Origin: a bacterium 210917-DFI.7.65
GTDB lineage: Bacteria > Bacillota > Clostridia > Oscillospirales > Oscillospiraceae
Direction of reading: 5' to 3'
Assembly (NCBI GenBank): GCA_020555865.1
Contig: JAJCJJ010000007.1
Span: 94,449 to 158,448, forward strand
Length of the DNA stretch: 64,000 nt
Shown: positions 51,812-61,541 of the stretch, piece by piece
How the letters are laid out: the number at the start of each line of letters is the position of its first letter
How positions within the stretch are numbered: position 1 is the stretch's first letter
The notes under the pieces: generated by a model
Database searches by the model: none
What the model was told of the DNA's origin: nothing
The model's input: the letters and a program-made list of their open reading frames with translations, nothing else
Made by a program: the position numbers and the translations under genes

Positions 51812-51883
51812 AAGGTACCTCCTCTTGCCGCTGCCGCGGATGCGCCGCTGCGCGCCCGCCGGCACGGGAAAAATATAAATCTT

Positions 51884-51912
51884 ATTGTAATCACATCGTT
51901 TTTCTTTGTCAA
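51884..51912 (-). promoter_or_regulatory. Promoter of the Lrp/AsnC-aminotransferase operon
   Basis: On the minus strand TTGACA (51912-51907), 17-base spacer, TACAAT (51889-51884). Confidence 0.8.
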
Positions 51913-51969
51913 TGGGCAGCCGAAGCGCATAGGGTGGAAATAGAGAATTGCAATGAGAGGAGCAGAGCC

Positions 51970-53043
51970 ATGACATTGAAAACAGAGTTCTTTTTAGGCG
52001 CCAACAGCGCCGAAGGGTTTTACAGTTTATATGATCAGCTGCGCGAAGGAGAGCGTATGCGCGACCTGATTGTACTCAAAGGCGGGCCGGGCGTGGGTAA
52101 ATCGACTTTCATGCGCTGTATCGGTAACCAGGCCGAGGAAAAAGGGCTTCAGATTGAATACATACGCTGCAGCGGCGATCCGGATTCACTGGACGCGGTA
52201 TGGCTGCCGCAGCTGGGGACGGCAGTAGTTGACGGAACGGCGCCTCATGTGGTCGAGCCGGCTTATCCTGCAGCGGTGGGCCGCTATGTCAATCTGGGGC
52301 AGTTTTACAATGTGGACCGCCTGAAGGAACGGCGGCGGGAGATTGTTGCCTGTACAAATGGATATCAGGCGGAATACCGGAAAGCTTATGCCTGCCTGCA
52401 TGCCTGTGGTGCAGTGCGTGCGGAGATGGAGGGCAGTGCCGGGGCAGGATTTGATTATGAAAAGCTGCGCCGCAGACTTAAAAATATCTGGCAGCGGGAG
52501 CGTGGAAAGAAAAGAGGGGGTATCGGGCGGGAGCAGCATCGTTTCCTGGGGGGCTTAACACCTGCGGGCCGCTGGTGGTGCACAGACAGCCTTTTTGCGC
52601 TATGCGGCAGGATATACGATCTGCAGGACAGCTACCATCTGACCGCGGCGGCGCTGGAGGAGCTGCGGGGCATTGTCTGTGCGGACGGATTTGACGTGCT
52701 GCTCTGTCTCGATCCGGACTGTCCGGCACGCATTGCGCATTTGCTGATTCCGCAGCTGAGCCTAGCCTTTGTGACTACAGATCATACCTTTGTGCTGCCG
52801 GAAAAATCGGCGCGGCGCGTTCGAGTGGAAGCTATGATGGATCGGGAACGCCTGCGGACGCTGCGGGGTGGACTGCGGCTGAAACGGCGCTTGGCCGAAG
52901 CCCTGGAAGAAGAGGGGGCAGAGCATTTGCGCTTGGCTGGGGAAAAACACAAAGAGCTGGAGCTCATCTATCATCCTTTCGTGGACTTTGACGGCGTGAT
53001 GGATTTGGCCGCGCGGGAGAGTCGCCGGATCTTTGGTGCATAA
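51970..53043 (+). CDS. P-loop ATPase of the PRK06851 type
   Basis: A 357-residue protein with a Walker A KGGPGVGKSTFMRCIG near residue 40. It resembles half of the PRK06851 group of clostridial ATPases of unknown function, whose members often have two such halves; the second P-loop is not seen here. The start TEFFLGANSAEGFYSLYDQL is typical. ATG 51970 follows GAGAGGAG. It is divergent from the Lrp/AsnC gene and stands alone. Confidence 0.75.
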   Translation: MTLKTEFFLGANSAEGFYSLYDQLREGERMRDLIVLKGGPGVGKSTFMRCIGNQAEEKGLQIEYIRCSGDPDSLDAVWLPQLGTAVVDGTAPHVVEPAYPAAVGRYVNLGQFYNVDRLKERRREIVACTNGYQAEYRKAYACLHACGAVRAEMEGSAGAGFDYEKLRRRLKNIWQRERGKKRGGIGREQHRFLGGLTPAGRWWCTDSLFALCGRIYDLQDSYHLTAAALEELRGIVCADGFDVLLCLDPDCPARIAHLLIPQLSLAFVTTDHTFVLPEKSARRVRVEAMMDRERLRTLRGGLRLKRRLAEALEEEGAEHLRLAGEKHKELELIYHPFVDFDGVMDLAARESRRIFGA

Positions 53044-53049
53044 AACAGA

Positions 53050-53081
53050 CAGGGCGCACCGGGATGTTCCGGTGCGCCCTG
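53050..53081. terminator. Terminator between the ATPase gene and rpoD
   Basis: Thirteen-base perfect arms (CAGGGCGCACCGG and complement) with a 6-base loop; the minus-strand tail TCTGTTTTA favours the rpoD side. Confidence 0.75.
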
Positions 53082-53095
53082 AATTGGATTTGTGT

Positions 53096-54502
53096 TCAGG
53101 CTAGGAAATCCTTCAGTTTTTTACTGCGGCTGGGGTGGCGCAGTTTGCGCAGTGCCTTTGCCTCGATCTGGCGAATGCGCTCGCGGGTGACGTTGAATTC
53201 TTTTCCGACTTCTTCCAGCGTGCGGCTGCGGCCATCCTCAATGCCAAAACGCAGCTTGAGCACTTTTTCCTCACGGGGGGTCAGGGTGCTCAGCACATCC
53301 ACCAGCTGCTCCTTGAGCAGTGTGAACGAGGCGGCTTCGCTGGGTTCGCTGGCATCTTCGTCGGGGATGAAGTCGCCCAGATGGGAGTCTTCTTCTTCAC
53401 CGATGGGGGTTTCCAGAGAAACCGGTTCCTGAGCGATTTTCAGGATCTCACGCACCTTGTCCACGGGCATATTCATCTCCTGGGCAATCTCTTCGGGAGA
53501 CGGATCATGTCCCAGCTGCTGCAGCAGCTGGCGCGACACACGGATGACCTTGTTGATGGTCTCCACCATATGGACGGGAATACGGATTGTGCGGGCCTGG
53601 TCGGCGATGGCACGGGTGATGGCCTGACGAATCCACCAGGTGGCGTAGGTGGAGAACTTGTAGCCTTTGGTGTAGTCGAATTTTTCCACGGCTTTGATGA
53701 GCCCCAGGTTTCCTTCCTGAATCAGGTCCAGGAATTGCATGCCGCGGCCCACATAGCGCTTGGCGATGGATACCACCAGACGCAGGTTGGCTTCGGCCAG
53801 CTTCTGTTTGGCAGTTTCGTTGCCTTCGGCCATTTTCTGGGCCAGATCGATCTCTTCATCGGGGCTGAGCAGCGGCACTTTGCCAATTTCCTTCAGATAC
53901 ATGCGCACGGGATCGTCGATGCTGAAGTTATCCACCAGTGTATTGGGATCGACCAGTTCTTCCTCTTCGATTTCTGTGATCTCCTCCAGGGGCGGATCCG
54001 CGTCGTCAATGGGTTCGGGCAGATAATCGTCGCCGGCCGTATCGATGCCCAGCAGTTCGAGGGTATCGTAGATGCTGTCCATCTGGTCGCTTTCCAGATC
54101 CATATCGTCCAACACTTCAGAAAGCTCGGCAGAGTCGAGCTTTCCTTTTTTGCGCCCTTTGATGAGCAGGTCGCGCAGTTTTTCGCTGGCCTGGATAATG
54201 GTGGAAGCAGGCAGGGAGGCGATCATTTTCTCGTCCAGTTTGCCGGTCAGCTTCGGTTTGACTTCGGTGGTGTTTTCTTCGGCTTTATCGGCTGCATTTG
54301 TACCTAGTTCTGTCTCTTCTGCATAGGCGGCCGCTTTTTTCATCGAACCCTTTTTGACTGTATTCTTTTTTGCAGAATCTTTCTCTCCGGTGGCAGCCTC
54401 TTTGGTGCTGTCCTTGACGCTTTGTGTTTCCATTTCCTTCACGGCTGCCTCGACCTCTGCGGTACTGCGCTCCTTGCCGGGCGCTTTCTTTGTATTAGCC
54501 AT
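53096..54502 (-). CDS. rpoD: RNA polymerase primary sigma factor RpoD
   Basis: The housekeeping sigma factor, 468 residues. A Lys/Glu/Thr-rich N-terminal extension of about 90 residues precedes region 1.1; region 1.2 is [17 protein letters not shown]; region 2 is [28 protein letters not shown]...[21 protein letters not shown] (the -10 contact); region 4 ends with [33 protein letters not shown] (the -35 contact). ATG 54502 is used because GGAGG is 8 bases upstream. It overlaps the end of dnaG, giving the classic dnaG-rpoD order. Confidence 0.97.
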   Translation of the reverse strand: MANTKKAPGKERSTAEVEAAVKEMETQSVKDSTKEAATGEKDSAKKNTVKKGSMKKAAAYAEETELGTNAADKAEENTTEVKPKLTGKLDEKMIASLPASTIIQASEKLRDLLIKGRKKGKLDSAELSEVLDDMDLESDQMDSIYDTLELLGIDTAGDDYLPEPIDDADPPLEEITEIEEEELVDPNTLVDNFSIDDPVRMYLKEIGKVPLLSPDEEIDLAQKMAEGNETAKQKLAEANLRLVVSIAKRYVGRGMQFLDLIQEGNLGLIKAVEKFDYTKGYKFSTYATWWIRQAITRAIADQARTIRIPVHMVETINKVIRVSRQLLQQLGHDPSPEEIAQEMNMPVDKVREILKIAQEPVSLETPIGEEEDSHLGDFIPDEDASEPSEAASFTLLKEQLVDVLSTLTPREEKVLKLRFGIEDGRSRTLEEVGKEFNVTRERIRQIEAKALRKLRHPSRSKKLKDFLA

Positions 54503-56282
54503 TCCGTTTTCCTCCATACTGTTTTTTCTCTTTATTTTTCTCAATGGCTGCGGTCAGGGGATCTTCTGCCGCAGCGCGGCTGCGCTTGGCCGCCTCGCTT
54601 TGAACAATGGATATGTAGTCCTGCAGGGCCTGTTCCCGCCATGCGGCGGATTCCGGCTGCTGCAGGATATTAGTGATGTGGCTCATCTCCTCGCCAGTCA
54701 AACATTCCGACAGAACGGCAATGCCGTTGCTGCGGCCTTCCTGGGCGCAACGCAGCAGGGCGGCATAGGTTTTGGCCAGCAGAGGAGAAGAAAAGGTTTG
54801 CGGAGCGATGGGCGCCGTAGGAAAGAACAGGGCGCTGTCCAGAACCAGAAGGCGGATAATGCCTTCTTCGGCTCGGGCAGAGCGAAGATTGTCATACCGG
54901 GCGCCGCGCTCTTTGGGTTGGAGTTCCAGGGCCGGATTTAAATCTTTGCGCTGTTGTTTGGCGCGGTCCTGCTTCTGCCGGGTGCGGAATGCGTGCCGGG
55001 CCTCGGACAAGATTGCCTGGGCACTGATGCCGCATATTTCAGCGGCGCGGTTGGCGTAAACTTCGCGCTCCACGGGGTTCTCCAAGGTGGACAAAAGGGT
55101 GCTGACGTCGCGGGAGTACGCCACCTTCTGAGTGTCTGAACTGAGATTGTATTTTGATGCAATCACGGCCATGCGGTATTCCACGCCGTTTTCGCTGCCG
55201 CTGAGCAGGCGTTCAAAAGCCTCGCGACCCTGGAATTTGATGAAATCATCGGCATCCTGCTTGATGCTGTTCCCATCCACAATGCGATTGGGAAGCTGCA
55301 GAACGCGCACGGAAAACTCCGAATTGTTCAACAGCTGCAATGCGCGCTCGGTGGCGATTTTTCCGGCATTGTCGTTGTCATAACAAATGACAATTTCCTT
55401 GGTGTAGCGGGACAGGAGCCTTGTCTGCTCCACTGTCAGCGCAGTGCCCATGGAAGCCACCGCATTGTCGAACCCGGCCTGGTGAAGCGTGACGACGTCG
55501 AGGTTGCCCTCGCACAGGATGATATTGGGGCGCTTCGACTTTTTGGCCAGGTTCATGGCATACAGTGCGCGGCGCTTACTATATGTAATGGTTTCCGAGG
55601 TATTCATGTATTTTGGCTCGGACTTGTCCAGCACGCGGCTGCCGAAGCCGATCACGTCGCCCCGCACATCAATGACGGGGAGCATGAGGCGGTTGCGGAA
55701 TTTATCGTAGATGCCGCCGTTTTTACCCTGCACGGCCAATCCTGCCGCTAAAAGCTCGGCTTTGGTATAGCCCAGTTTGATCATGGCCTGGATCAGCGCG
55801 TCCCACTGGTCGACGGATGCCCCCATGCCAAAGCGCACGGCGGTTTTGCGGGTGATTCTGCGGCGGTCCAGGTATTGCTGCACGGAACGTCCTTCGCTTC
55901 CCTGGAGCAGCTTATAATAGAAGCGGGCGGCGTCTTTATTCAGTGCCAGTACGCGTGTGCGCAGGCGGCTGCTTTCGCTATGGCGGTCTTCTTCGGGAAC
56001 CTCCATTCCGGCGCGTTTGGCCAGGAAACGGACGGCGTCCGGAAAAGAGAGGTTTTCCTCTTCCATGATGAAGTTGATCACGCCGCCGCCTTTGCCGCAG
56101 CCGAAGCAGTGGTAAATCTGCTTATCCGGGGAAACGGAAAAGGAACCGGTCTTTTCGCTGTGGAAAGGGCACAGGCCGAAAAGGTTGCTGCCTTTTTTGG
56201 TCAAATGAACATAGTCGGATATCACATCGACAATATCGCTGCGTGCGATCAGTTCATCCAAAAAATTGGCTGGAATTGACAT
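54495..56282 (-). CDS. dnaG: DNA primase
   Basis: Makes RNA primers at the replication fork. The 595-residue protein has the CHC2 zinc finger (Cys38, His41, Cys59, Cys62), the primase core and the Toprim motifs [16 protein letters not shown] and [11 protein letters not shown]. The C-terminal helicase-binding part is shorter and less conserved. ATG 56282 has AAGGAGGGG upstream. The stop overlaps rpoD by 8 bases. Confidence 0.96.
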   Translation of the reverse strand: MSIPANFLDELIARSDIVDVISDYVHLTKKGSNLFGLCPFHSEKTGSFSVSPDKQIYHCFGCGKGGGVINFIMEEENLSFPDAVRFLAKRAGMEVPEEDRHSESSRLRTRVLALNKDAARFYYKLLQGSEGRSVQQYLDRRRITRKTAVRFGMGASVDQWDALIQAMIKLGYTKAELLAAGLAVQGKNGGIYDKFRNRLMLPVIDVRGDVIGFGSRVLDKSEPKYMNTSETITYSKRRALYAMNLAKKSKRPNIILCEGNLDVVTLHQAGFDNAVASMGTALTVEQTRLLSRYTKEIVICYDNDNAGKIATERALQLLNNSEFSVRVLQLPNRIVDGNSIKQDADDFIKFQGREAFERLLSGSENGVEYRMAVIASKYNLSSDTQKVAYSRDVSTLLSTLENPVEREVYANRAAEICGISAQAILSEARHAFRTRQKQDRAKQQRKDLNPALELQPKERGARYDNLRSARAEEGIIRLLVLDSALFFPTAPIAPQTFSSPLLAKTYAALLRCAQEGRSNGIAVLSECLTGEEMSHITNILQQPESAAWREQALQDYISIVQSEAAKRSRAAAEDPLTAAIEKNKEKKQYGGKRNG

Positions 56283-56452
56283 GTTTCCCCTCCTTGTGAA
56301 CATTTTGCCCAAAAGAAAACCGTTTATTCCGCTTTGGCGTGAAAAATATGGGGCAACGCTCTTTTTTCATACTATTTTATATATACGCAGAAATTTTTGA
56401 AATCCCTTTTTTTTACGGCGAAAAAACATGGAAAAGCAGAAATATAAGCAAA

Positions 56453-56481
56453 TTGACAGGATTGCGGGGAAGGGCTATAAT
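56453..56481 (+). promoter_or_regulatory. Consensus promoter of the phosphopantetheinyl transferase gene
   Basis: TTGACA (56453-56458) and TATAAT (56476-56481) with a 17-base spacer: a perfect consensus. Confidence 0.85.
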
Positions 56482-56513
56482 AAAATCTATCTATTCTGCT
56501 GGAGGAAAAGGCG

Positions 56514-57107
56514 ATGGACACTTGGGTGCTGACGGCACACTGGGGGGAAGAAAAAATTCCGGAGGATCTTTTGGTGCAGCTGGTACCGCCGGAACGTTTG
56601 GGGCGGCTGGGTCGTCCTCAGATGGAGGAGCGGCGGCAAGTCTGTGCTGCTTATGCAATGCTGCGGCGCGCTGCAGCGCGTCTGCTGGGCTGTGCTTCTG
56701 TACCGGAGCTCTCCTATGGCCTACGGGGAAAACCCTGCTTTGCCGCATATCCTCAACTGCAGTTCAGCTTGAGTCACACTGAAGGCGCTGCGCTGTGCGC
56801 GCTGAGCGATCGGGCTGTGGGGGCAGATGTGGAGCGCATTCGTCCCGTTACGGCGCAGCGGGCGCGGCGACTGCGCCTGAGTGAAACGCCGGAGGAATTT
56901 TATGCCGGATGGGTGGAGCGGGAAAGCCGTGTGAAGTGCCGCGGCGGCAGCGCGCTTTCCTGCCGCAGGCCGGTGGCGGAAGAAACAGGAGAGCATTACT
57001 GCACGCTGGATGTGGGCCGGGAATGGGCGGCGGGGCTGTGCACGTTGTCCTGCGCGCGGGTGCACAGGGAGGATCTGTATCTGCCCGAGCTTCTGAAAAC
57101 GGAATAA
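56514..57107 (+). CDS. 4'-phosphopantetheinyl transferase superfamily protein
   Basis: Transfers phosphopantetheine from coenzyme A to a carrier protein. The 197-residue protein matches the Sfp group: QFSLSHTEGAALCALSD and AVGADVERIRP contain the Mg-binding Asp/Glu, and WVERESRVKCRGG corresponds to the W-x-x-KES-xxK motif, with Arg replacing the usual Lys in KE. The partner (polyketide, peptide or fatty acid carrier) is not in this window. Downstream is a terminator. Confidence 0.85.
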   Translation: MDTWVLTAHWGEEKIPEDLLVQLVPPERLGRLGRPQMEERRQVCAAYAMLRRAAARLLGCASVPELSYGLRGKPCFAAYPQLQFSLSHTEGAALCALSDRAVGADVERIRPVTAQRARRLRLSETPEEFYAGWVERESRVKCRGGSALSCRRPVAEETGEHYCTLDVGREWAAGLCTLSCARVHREDLYLPELLKTE

Positions 57108-57124
57108 AAGACCCGCGCGGCGGC

Positions 57125-57152
57125 AAAAAATCGCTTGTTCAAGCGATTTTTT
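57125..57152 (+). terminator. Terminator after the phosphopantetheinyl transferase gene
   Basis: Stem AAAAAATCGCTTG/CAAGCGATTTTTT with a two-base loop, nested in an outer GC-rich stem (CCGCG/CGCGG). Confidence 0.85.
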
Positions 57153-57205
57153 TGTTGCCCGCGGGTGCGCTGCGTGCTATACTATAATATCTATATTGCT
57201 TTTGT

Positions 57206-57586
57206 TTATAAAATATTTTTGATACTCAACTGTTGACTTTCTTCCAAATGGTTCAGTTGGGTGCACAAGCGTTCGGCGCTGGTGCAGTATTTGTCGCTGT
57301 CGTGCTGTCGAGCGTATTGGCTCACTTCGGTGAACAGCGCTTCGGCTTCGTCGATCTCGTCGTGTTCGATAACTACGTGAAGGTATGCCTCGTGCGCCTG
57401 CCAGGTCCGGTCGGCCTGGGAGAGGGCGCGCTCGGCGGATTCCCACTGTTCCTGCTGGGCGGCGGCTTGGGATGCATTCAGCTGTGTGCGGATGGAATCG
57501 CTGATGTCGGACACGGTGCGCTGGTTCATGGCGCCGGCAGTGAACAGGGACACCAGGATCAGGCAGGCAATGAAAAAAGGTTTCAT
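57206..57586 (-). CDS. DUF4363 family protein
   Basis: A 126-residue protein with an N-terminal signal or anchor (MKPFFIACLILVSLFTAGA) and an outer helical domain (QRTVSDISDSIRTQLNASQAAAQ...WESAERALSQADRTWQAHEAYLHVVIEHDEIDEA), fitting the DUF4363 family. Function unknown. It follows the DUF421 gene by 5 bases; this pair recurs in Clostridia, which suggests a joint envelope role. Confidence 0.85.
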   Translation of the reverse strand: MKPFFIACLILVSLFTAGAMNQRTVSDISDSIRTQLNASQAAAQQEQWESAERALSQADRTWQAHEAYLHVVIEHDEIDEAEALFTEVSQYARQHDSDKYCTSAERLCTQLNHLEESQQLSIKNIL

Positions 57587-57591
57587 ATACG

Positions 57592-58266
57592 TTACTCCTT
57601 TTTGAGAAAATAGAGCTGATGCTGTTTGTCCACGGTCAGCAGAAAGAGCGATTGTATGGAGGGGATATTGTTTTCCTCCAGCCGCCGCTGAAGCCAGGTG
57701 TGGTCAAGATGCAGACGATGCAGATTCCGTTCCAGCAACCGTCCATCACTGATGAGCACGGTGGGCAGACCGGTATCGTCCACTTTATGGTTTTGGGCGC
57801 TCTTGGGCGTCAGCGGTTGATACTCCGGATACAGGAGAACGGATAGTTTCCCATTGGTTTCCAGGATAGCGTATTGCACGGTGGCAAGGTCCACCACGCC
57901 CTGTTGACGCAGTTCTTCAATCAGTTCGTCCACAGTGAAGCGGGTACGGCGCATCTCATTTTGCAGGACGTGGCCTTCCTGAATAATAACGGTGGGACTG
58001 CCGCAGATCAGGTCCCGGAAGCGGATGCTTTTCAGGTTCAGTACAGAAATTATCATAGACAGAGACAGCAGTGTCAGGATTGGAAGGACACCGTTGATCA
58101 GTGGGATGCCGAAATCCTGCATTGGAACAGCAGCCAAATCAGAGATCAGCAGTGCCAGCACCAGTTCGGACGGTTCCAGTTCACCGATCTGGCGTTTGCC
58201 CATGAGCCGCAGGCCGGCCATGATCAGGAAATAAAGAATGATCGTTCGGATCAGCGCAGTCAGCAT
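57592..58266 (-). CDS. DUF421 (YetF-like) membrane protein
   Basis: A 224-residue protein with three N-terminal membrane helices and the YetF core (RTIILYFLIMAGLRLMGKRQIGELEPSELVLALLISDLAAVPMQD), followed by the cytoplasmic domain (NEMRRTRFTVDELIEELRQQGV and LETNGKLSVLLYPEYQPLT). Members affect spore germination or envelope; mechanism unknown. ATG 58266 has GCGGAGGTG upstream. It is the first gene of the DUF421-DUF4363 pair. Confidence 0.9.
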   Translation of the reverse strand: MLTALIRTIILYFLIMAGLRLMGKRQIGELEPSELVLALLISDLAAVPMQDFGIPLINGVLPILTLLSLSMIISVLNLKSIRFRDLICGSPTVIIQEGHVLQNEMRRTRFTVDELIEELRQQGVVDLATVQYAILETNGKLSVLLYPEYQPLTPKSAQNHKVDDTGLPTVLISDGRLLERNLHRLHLDHTWLQRRLEENNIPSIQSLFLLTVDKQHQLYFLKKE

Positions 58267-58379
58267 GCAGATAACACCTCCGCGTTCAGTATTTGCAGTT
58301 GCGCCGGTCTTTATGCCGCGGGGCGGCTTTGTCATACATATCATTGGGCGGAGGAACAATAAAAGGAGACTATAATTTT

Positions 58380-60218
58380 ATGTGTGGTATTGTTGGATTT
58401 GTCGGTAAAGAAGAAGCGGCACCCATTTTGTTGGATGGATTGGAACGCATGGAGTACCGCGGCTATGATTCGGCGGGGATTGCTGTGCGTTCTGAACAGG
58501 AAGGACTGCAGGTGAAAAAGGCCAAGGGGCGGCTGCATGTGCTGAGAGAGCTGACCCGCGACGGGGCGGAACTGTCCGGAACGCTGGGGATTGGCCACAC
58601 CCGCTGGGCGACCCACGGGGAGCCGAATGATGTGAATGCCCATCCCCACATCAGCGAAAATGGCCGCATCGCCCTGGTACATAACGGCATCATTGAAAAC
58701 TACATGGAGATCAAAGAACACCTCATCAAGCAGGGCGTGACTTTTGCCTCCGATACCGACAGCGAAGTGGTGGCCCAGCTTCTGGAGTTTCACTATCATG
58801 AATGCGGCAACATGCTGGAGGCGGTGGGCCGCGTGCTGCGCCGCATTGAAGGGTCTTACGCCTTCGGTATCATCTGCGCTGACTATCCGAATGCCCTGAT
58901 CGCAGCACGTAAGGACAGCCCTCTGATTCTGGGTTATGGGGAGAACGGGAATTTTCTGGCCTCCGATGTAACGGCGGTCATCAAGCACACCCGGGACGTG
59001 GTGTATATGGACGATGGCGAGATCGCCGTGCTGACCGCAGACAGCATTGACGTGTTCGACGATGAGCTGATACCGGTGGACAAGAAGCACCACACGGTGG
59101 ACTGGGACGTTTCTGCGGCGGAGAAAGGCGGCTATCCGCACTTTATGCTCAAGGAGATCATGGAGCAGCCGGAAGCCGTGCGCAAAACCGTGTCGCCCCG
59201 GATCAGGGACGGCCGTGTGGTACTCGATGACGTGGCCCTGACGGCGGACTATGTGAAAGAGATCTCCCGTATCTATATCATTGCCTGCGGTTCGTCTTAT
59301 CACGTGGGCATGGTCAGCAAATACAACTGGGAACGCCTGCTGCGCCGCCCGGTGGAAGTGTGCCTGGCTTCGGAGTTCCGCTACAGCGCGCCTTTGGTGG
59401 ATGAACACACGCTGGTGGTGGTCATCAGCCAGTCTGGTGAAACACTGGACACCATGGCCGCCATGCGCGAAGCCAAGCGCCTGGGCGGGCGGACACTGGC
59501 CATTGTAAACGTGGTGGGATCTTCGATCGCCCGGGAGTCTGACGATGTGCTCTATACCTGGGCTGGACCGGAGATCGCTGTGGCGACTACGAAGGCTTAT
59601 TCGACGCAGCTTGTGCTGATGGATCTGGTGGGACTGTATCTGGCGGACGTGCTGGGCACGGTGGAGTCGGCGGAGTACAGCGCCATTGTGGAGGAACTGG
59701 CGGTGCTGCCGGAAAAACTGGAAAAAGTGCTGGCGCATGTGGAGGATATCCAGTATTTTGCCTCCCGTTATTTCAATCATGATTCCATCTTTTTCATCGG
59801 TCGGAATCTGGATTGTGCCATGGGTATGGAAGGTTCGCTGAAACTTAAGGAGATCAGTTACATCCACTCGGAGGCATACGCTTCCGGAGAGCTGAAGCAC
59901 GGCACCATTTCCCTGATCGAACATGGGACGCTTGTGGTGGCGCTGGGCACTTACCGGGCGCTGCTGGATAAAAGCATAAGCAACGTGGTGGAGGTCAAAG
60001 CCCGCGGCGCGGAGGTGCTGGCCGTGACGACAGATGAGTTCCGCGGGAAAATGGAAAAAACTGCCGATGCGGTCATTGCCGTGCCGGAGAGCCATCCTGT
60101 GGTGCAGCCCTCTCTGGGTGTTGTTCCGCTGCAGCTGTTTGCCTATTATGTGGCGCTGCAGCGCGGCTGCGATATCGACAAGCCGCGCAATCTTGCCAAA
60201 AGCGTCACAGTGGAATGA
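58380..60218 (+). CDS. glmS: Glutamine-fructose-6-phosphate aminotransferase (isomerising)
   Basis: Makes glucosamine-6-phosphate, the first step to UDP-GlcNAc for the cell wall. The 612-residue protein has Cys2 as nucleophile (MCGIVGFVG), the glutaminase marks RGYDSAGIAV and HTRWATHG, and two SIS sugar isomerase domains (CGSSYHVGM, SQSGETLDTM) ending in KPRNLAKSVTVE. ATG 58380 follows AAAAGGAGA. The leader is only about 110 bases long and no glmS ribozyme core was recognised, so control by metabolite self-cleavage is unlikely. Confidence 0.97.
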   Translation: MCGIVGFVGKEEAAPILLDGLERMEYRGYDSAGIAVRSEQEGLQVKKAKGRLHVLRELTRDGAELSGTLGIGHTRWATHGEPNDVNAHPHISENGRIALVHNGIIENYMEIKEHLIKQGVTFASDTDSEVVAQLLEFHYHECGNMLEAVGRVLRRIEGSYAFGIICADYPNALIAARKDSPLILGYGENGNFLASDVTAVIKHTRDVVYMDDGEIAVLTADSIDVFDDELIPVDKKHHTVDWDVSAAEKGGYPHFMLKEIMEQPEAVRKTVSPRIRDGRVVLDDVALTADYVKEISRIYIIACGSSYHVGMVSKYNWERLLRRPVEVCLASEFRYSAPLVDEHTLVVVISQSGETLDTMAAMREAKRLGGRTLAIVNVVGSSIARESDDVLYTWAGPEIAVATTKAYSTQLVLMDLVGLYLADVLGTVESAEYSAIVEELAVLPEKLEKVLAHVEDIQYFASRYFNHDSIFFIGRNLDCAMGMEGSLKLKEISYIHSEAYASGELKHGTISLIEHGTLVVALGTYRALLDKSISNVVEVKARGAEVLAVTTDEFRGKMEKTADAVIAVPESHPVVQPSLGVVPLQLFAYYVALQRGCDIDKPRNLAKSVTVE

Positions 60219-60237
60219 CGGCATACGATTGATACAG

Positions 60238-60275
60238 CCGGCCCGCGGCCTGTTGCCATGCTGCGGGTCGGTTTT
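60238..60275 (+). terminator. Terminator after glmS
   Basis: Twelve-base stem CCGGCCCGCGGC/GCTGCGGGTCGG with two G-U pairs, then TTTT. Confidence 0.75.
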
Positions 60276-60307
60276 CTGCGGTTCTGTCCCTAGCCGGGGC
60301 GGAACGC

Positions 60308-60336
60308 TTGAACGAAGGCGGCAAACATGATAAAAT
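60308..60336 (+). promoter_or_regulatory. Promoter of metA
   Basis: TTGAAC (60308-60313), 17-base spacer, TAAAAT (60331-60336). Confidence 0.65.
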
Positions 60337-60377
60337 ACTCTGGAACAGGATAGAGCAAATGACAAGGAAGTGAACCC

Positions 60378-61295
60378 ATGCCGATTCGAATCCCGGACTC
60401 TCTGCCCGCTACGGCGACGCTGGAGAGCGAAAATATTTTTGTCATGACGGAGTATCGTGCGCTGCATCAGGATATCCGTCCGCTGAAACTGGTTATTTTG
60501 AACCTGATGCCCACCAAGATTACCACAGAGACGCAAATCCTGCGCAAGCTGTCCAATACGCCGCTGCAGATTGATGTGGAACTGCTGCAGGTGGTGAGCC
60601 ACGATGCCAAGCATACCAGTGAGGAGCATTTGGAATCATTTTATCGCACGTTTGATGAGATTAAAAACCGGCGCTACGACGGTATGATCATTACCGGCGC
60701 GCCGGTGGAAAATTTGGAATTTGAAGATGTGGACTACTGGCAGGAGTTGTGCTGCATTATGGAATGGAGCAAAACGAACGTACACTGCACACTGCATATC
60801 TGCTGGGGCGCCCAGGCGGGCCTGTATTATCATTACGGCCTGCAGAAGCGGCAGCTGCCGGAAAAACTCTTCGGCGTGTATGAGCACACAGTACTCAAAC
60901 GCAATTCGCCCATTTTCCGGGGATTTGACGATACGTTTTATGCGCCGCATTCCCGCTGGACAGAAATTCCACAGGAGGAGATCCGGAAAGTGCCCGGCTT
61001 GGAGCTGATGGCTGTGTCCGAGGCCGCCGGGGTGTTTGCGGTGAAAGAAAAGAGCGGAAGCCAGTTCTTTGTCATGGGTCATCCGGAATATGACCGCGAT
61101 ACGCTGGCCAAGGAGTATTTCCGGGATGTGGAGGCGGGGAAGGAGATCCATGTGCCGGAACATTATTTCCCGCATGATGATCCCCGGCAGTCGCCTGTTG
61201 TCCGCTGGCGCAGCGCGGCGCAGCTCCTGTATACCAACTGGCTGAATTATTATGTGTATCAGACGACGCCTTACAACCTGGTCACGGGGAACTGA
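60378..61295 (+). CDS. metA: Homoserine O-acetyltransferase (MetA type)
   Basis: Acylates homoserine in methionine synthesis. The 305-residue protein follows MetA throughout: [11 protein letters not shown] start, catalytic Cys142 in [15 protein letters not shown], and His/Glu in MGHPEYD. Residue 111 is Glu (GAPVE), the residue linked to acetyl-CoA use; Gly there would indicate succinyl-CoA. So it is predicted to be an acetyltransferase despite the usual succinyltransferase name. It draws on the homoserine made by hom in this window. No S-box riboswitch is visible in its short leader. Confidence 0.94.
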   Translation: MPIRIPDSLPATATLESENIFVMTEYRALHQDIRPLKLVILNLMPTKITTETQILRKLSNTPLQIDVELLQVVSHDAKHTSEEHLESFYRTFDEIKNRRYDGMIITGAPVENLEFEDVDYWQELCCIMEWSKTNVHCTLHICWGAQAGLYYHYGLQKRQLPEKLFGVYEHTVLKRNSPIFRGFDDTFYAPHSRWTEIPQEEIRKVPGLELMAVSEAAGVFAVKEKSGSQFFVMGHPEYDRDTLAKEYFRDVEAGKEIHVPEHYFPHDDPRQSPVVRWRSAAQLLYTNWLNYYVYQTTPYNLVTGN

Positions 61296-61337
61296 AGCGG
61301 GACCAGAAGCGCAGAGGATGCGGAGGGAGTTTTCAGA

Positions 61338-61496
61338 ATGATGGATGAGAAAAAAAGGGTTTGCGGCCGCAGGGACTGCATGGAGTGTCCGCGTCAGCGG
61401 GTTGGTCGGTGCCAGGCTACGCCGGCGCAGCGTGAGGCGCACGAATGCCGGTGCGGACTGCGGGACAAGCGGGCGCAGCAGGAACAGAATCGATGA
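61338..61496 (+). CDS. Small Cys- and Arg-rich protein
   Basis: A 52-residue protein, MMDEKKRVCGRRDCMECPRQ at its start, with six cysteines (9, 14, 17, 25, 37, 39) and about 20% arginine. The Cys spacing (CxxC plus CxC) suggests a small zinc or iron-sulfur site or nucleic-acid binding. GGAGGG is 9 bases before the ATG, and a terminator follows the stop by 5 bases, both supporting a true gene. It lies 42 bases after metA and is probably co-transcribed. No family recognised. Confidence 0.6.
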   Translation: MMDEKKRVCGRRDCMECPRQRVGRCQATPAQREAHECRCGLRDKRAQQEQNR

Positions 61497-61500
61497 TGAA

Positions 61501-61537
61501 AAGAGCAGCCTGACCGGCGAACGGTCAGGCTGCTTTT
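61501..61537. terminator. Bidirectional terminator
   Basis: Fifteen-base arms (AAGAGCAGCCTGACC and GGTCAGGCTGCTTTT, one G-U pair) between the small protein gene and spoVFB, with T-rich ends. Confidence 0.88.
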
Positions 61538-61541
61538 CTCC

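Noticed and set aside
58267..58379. glmS ribozyme in the glmS leader
   Set aside because: The leader is too short and the conserved ribozyme core was not found.
58341..60629. 762-codon minus-strand frame
   Set aside because: Shadow of glmS and the metA start; no coding signs.
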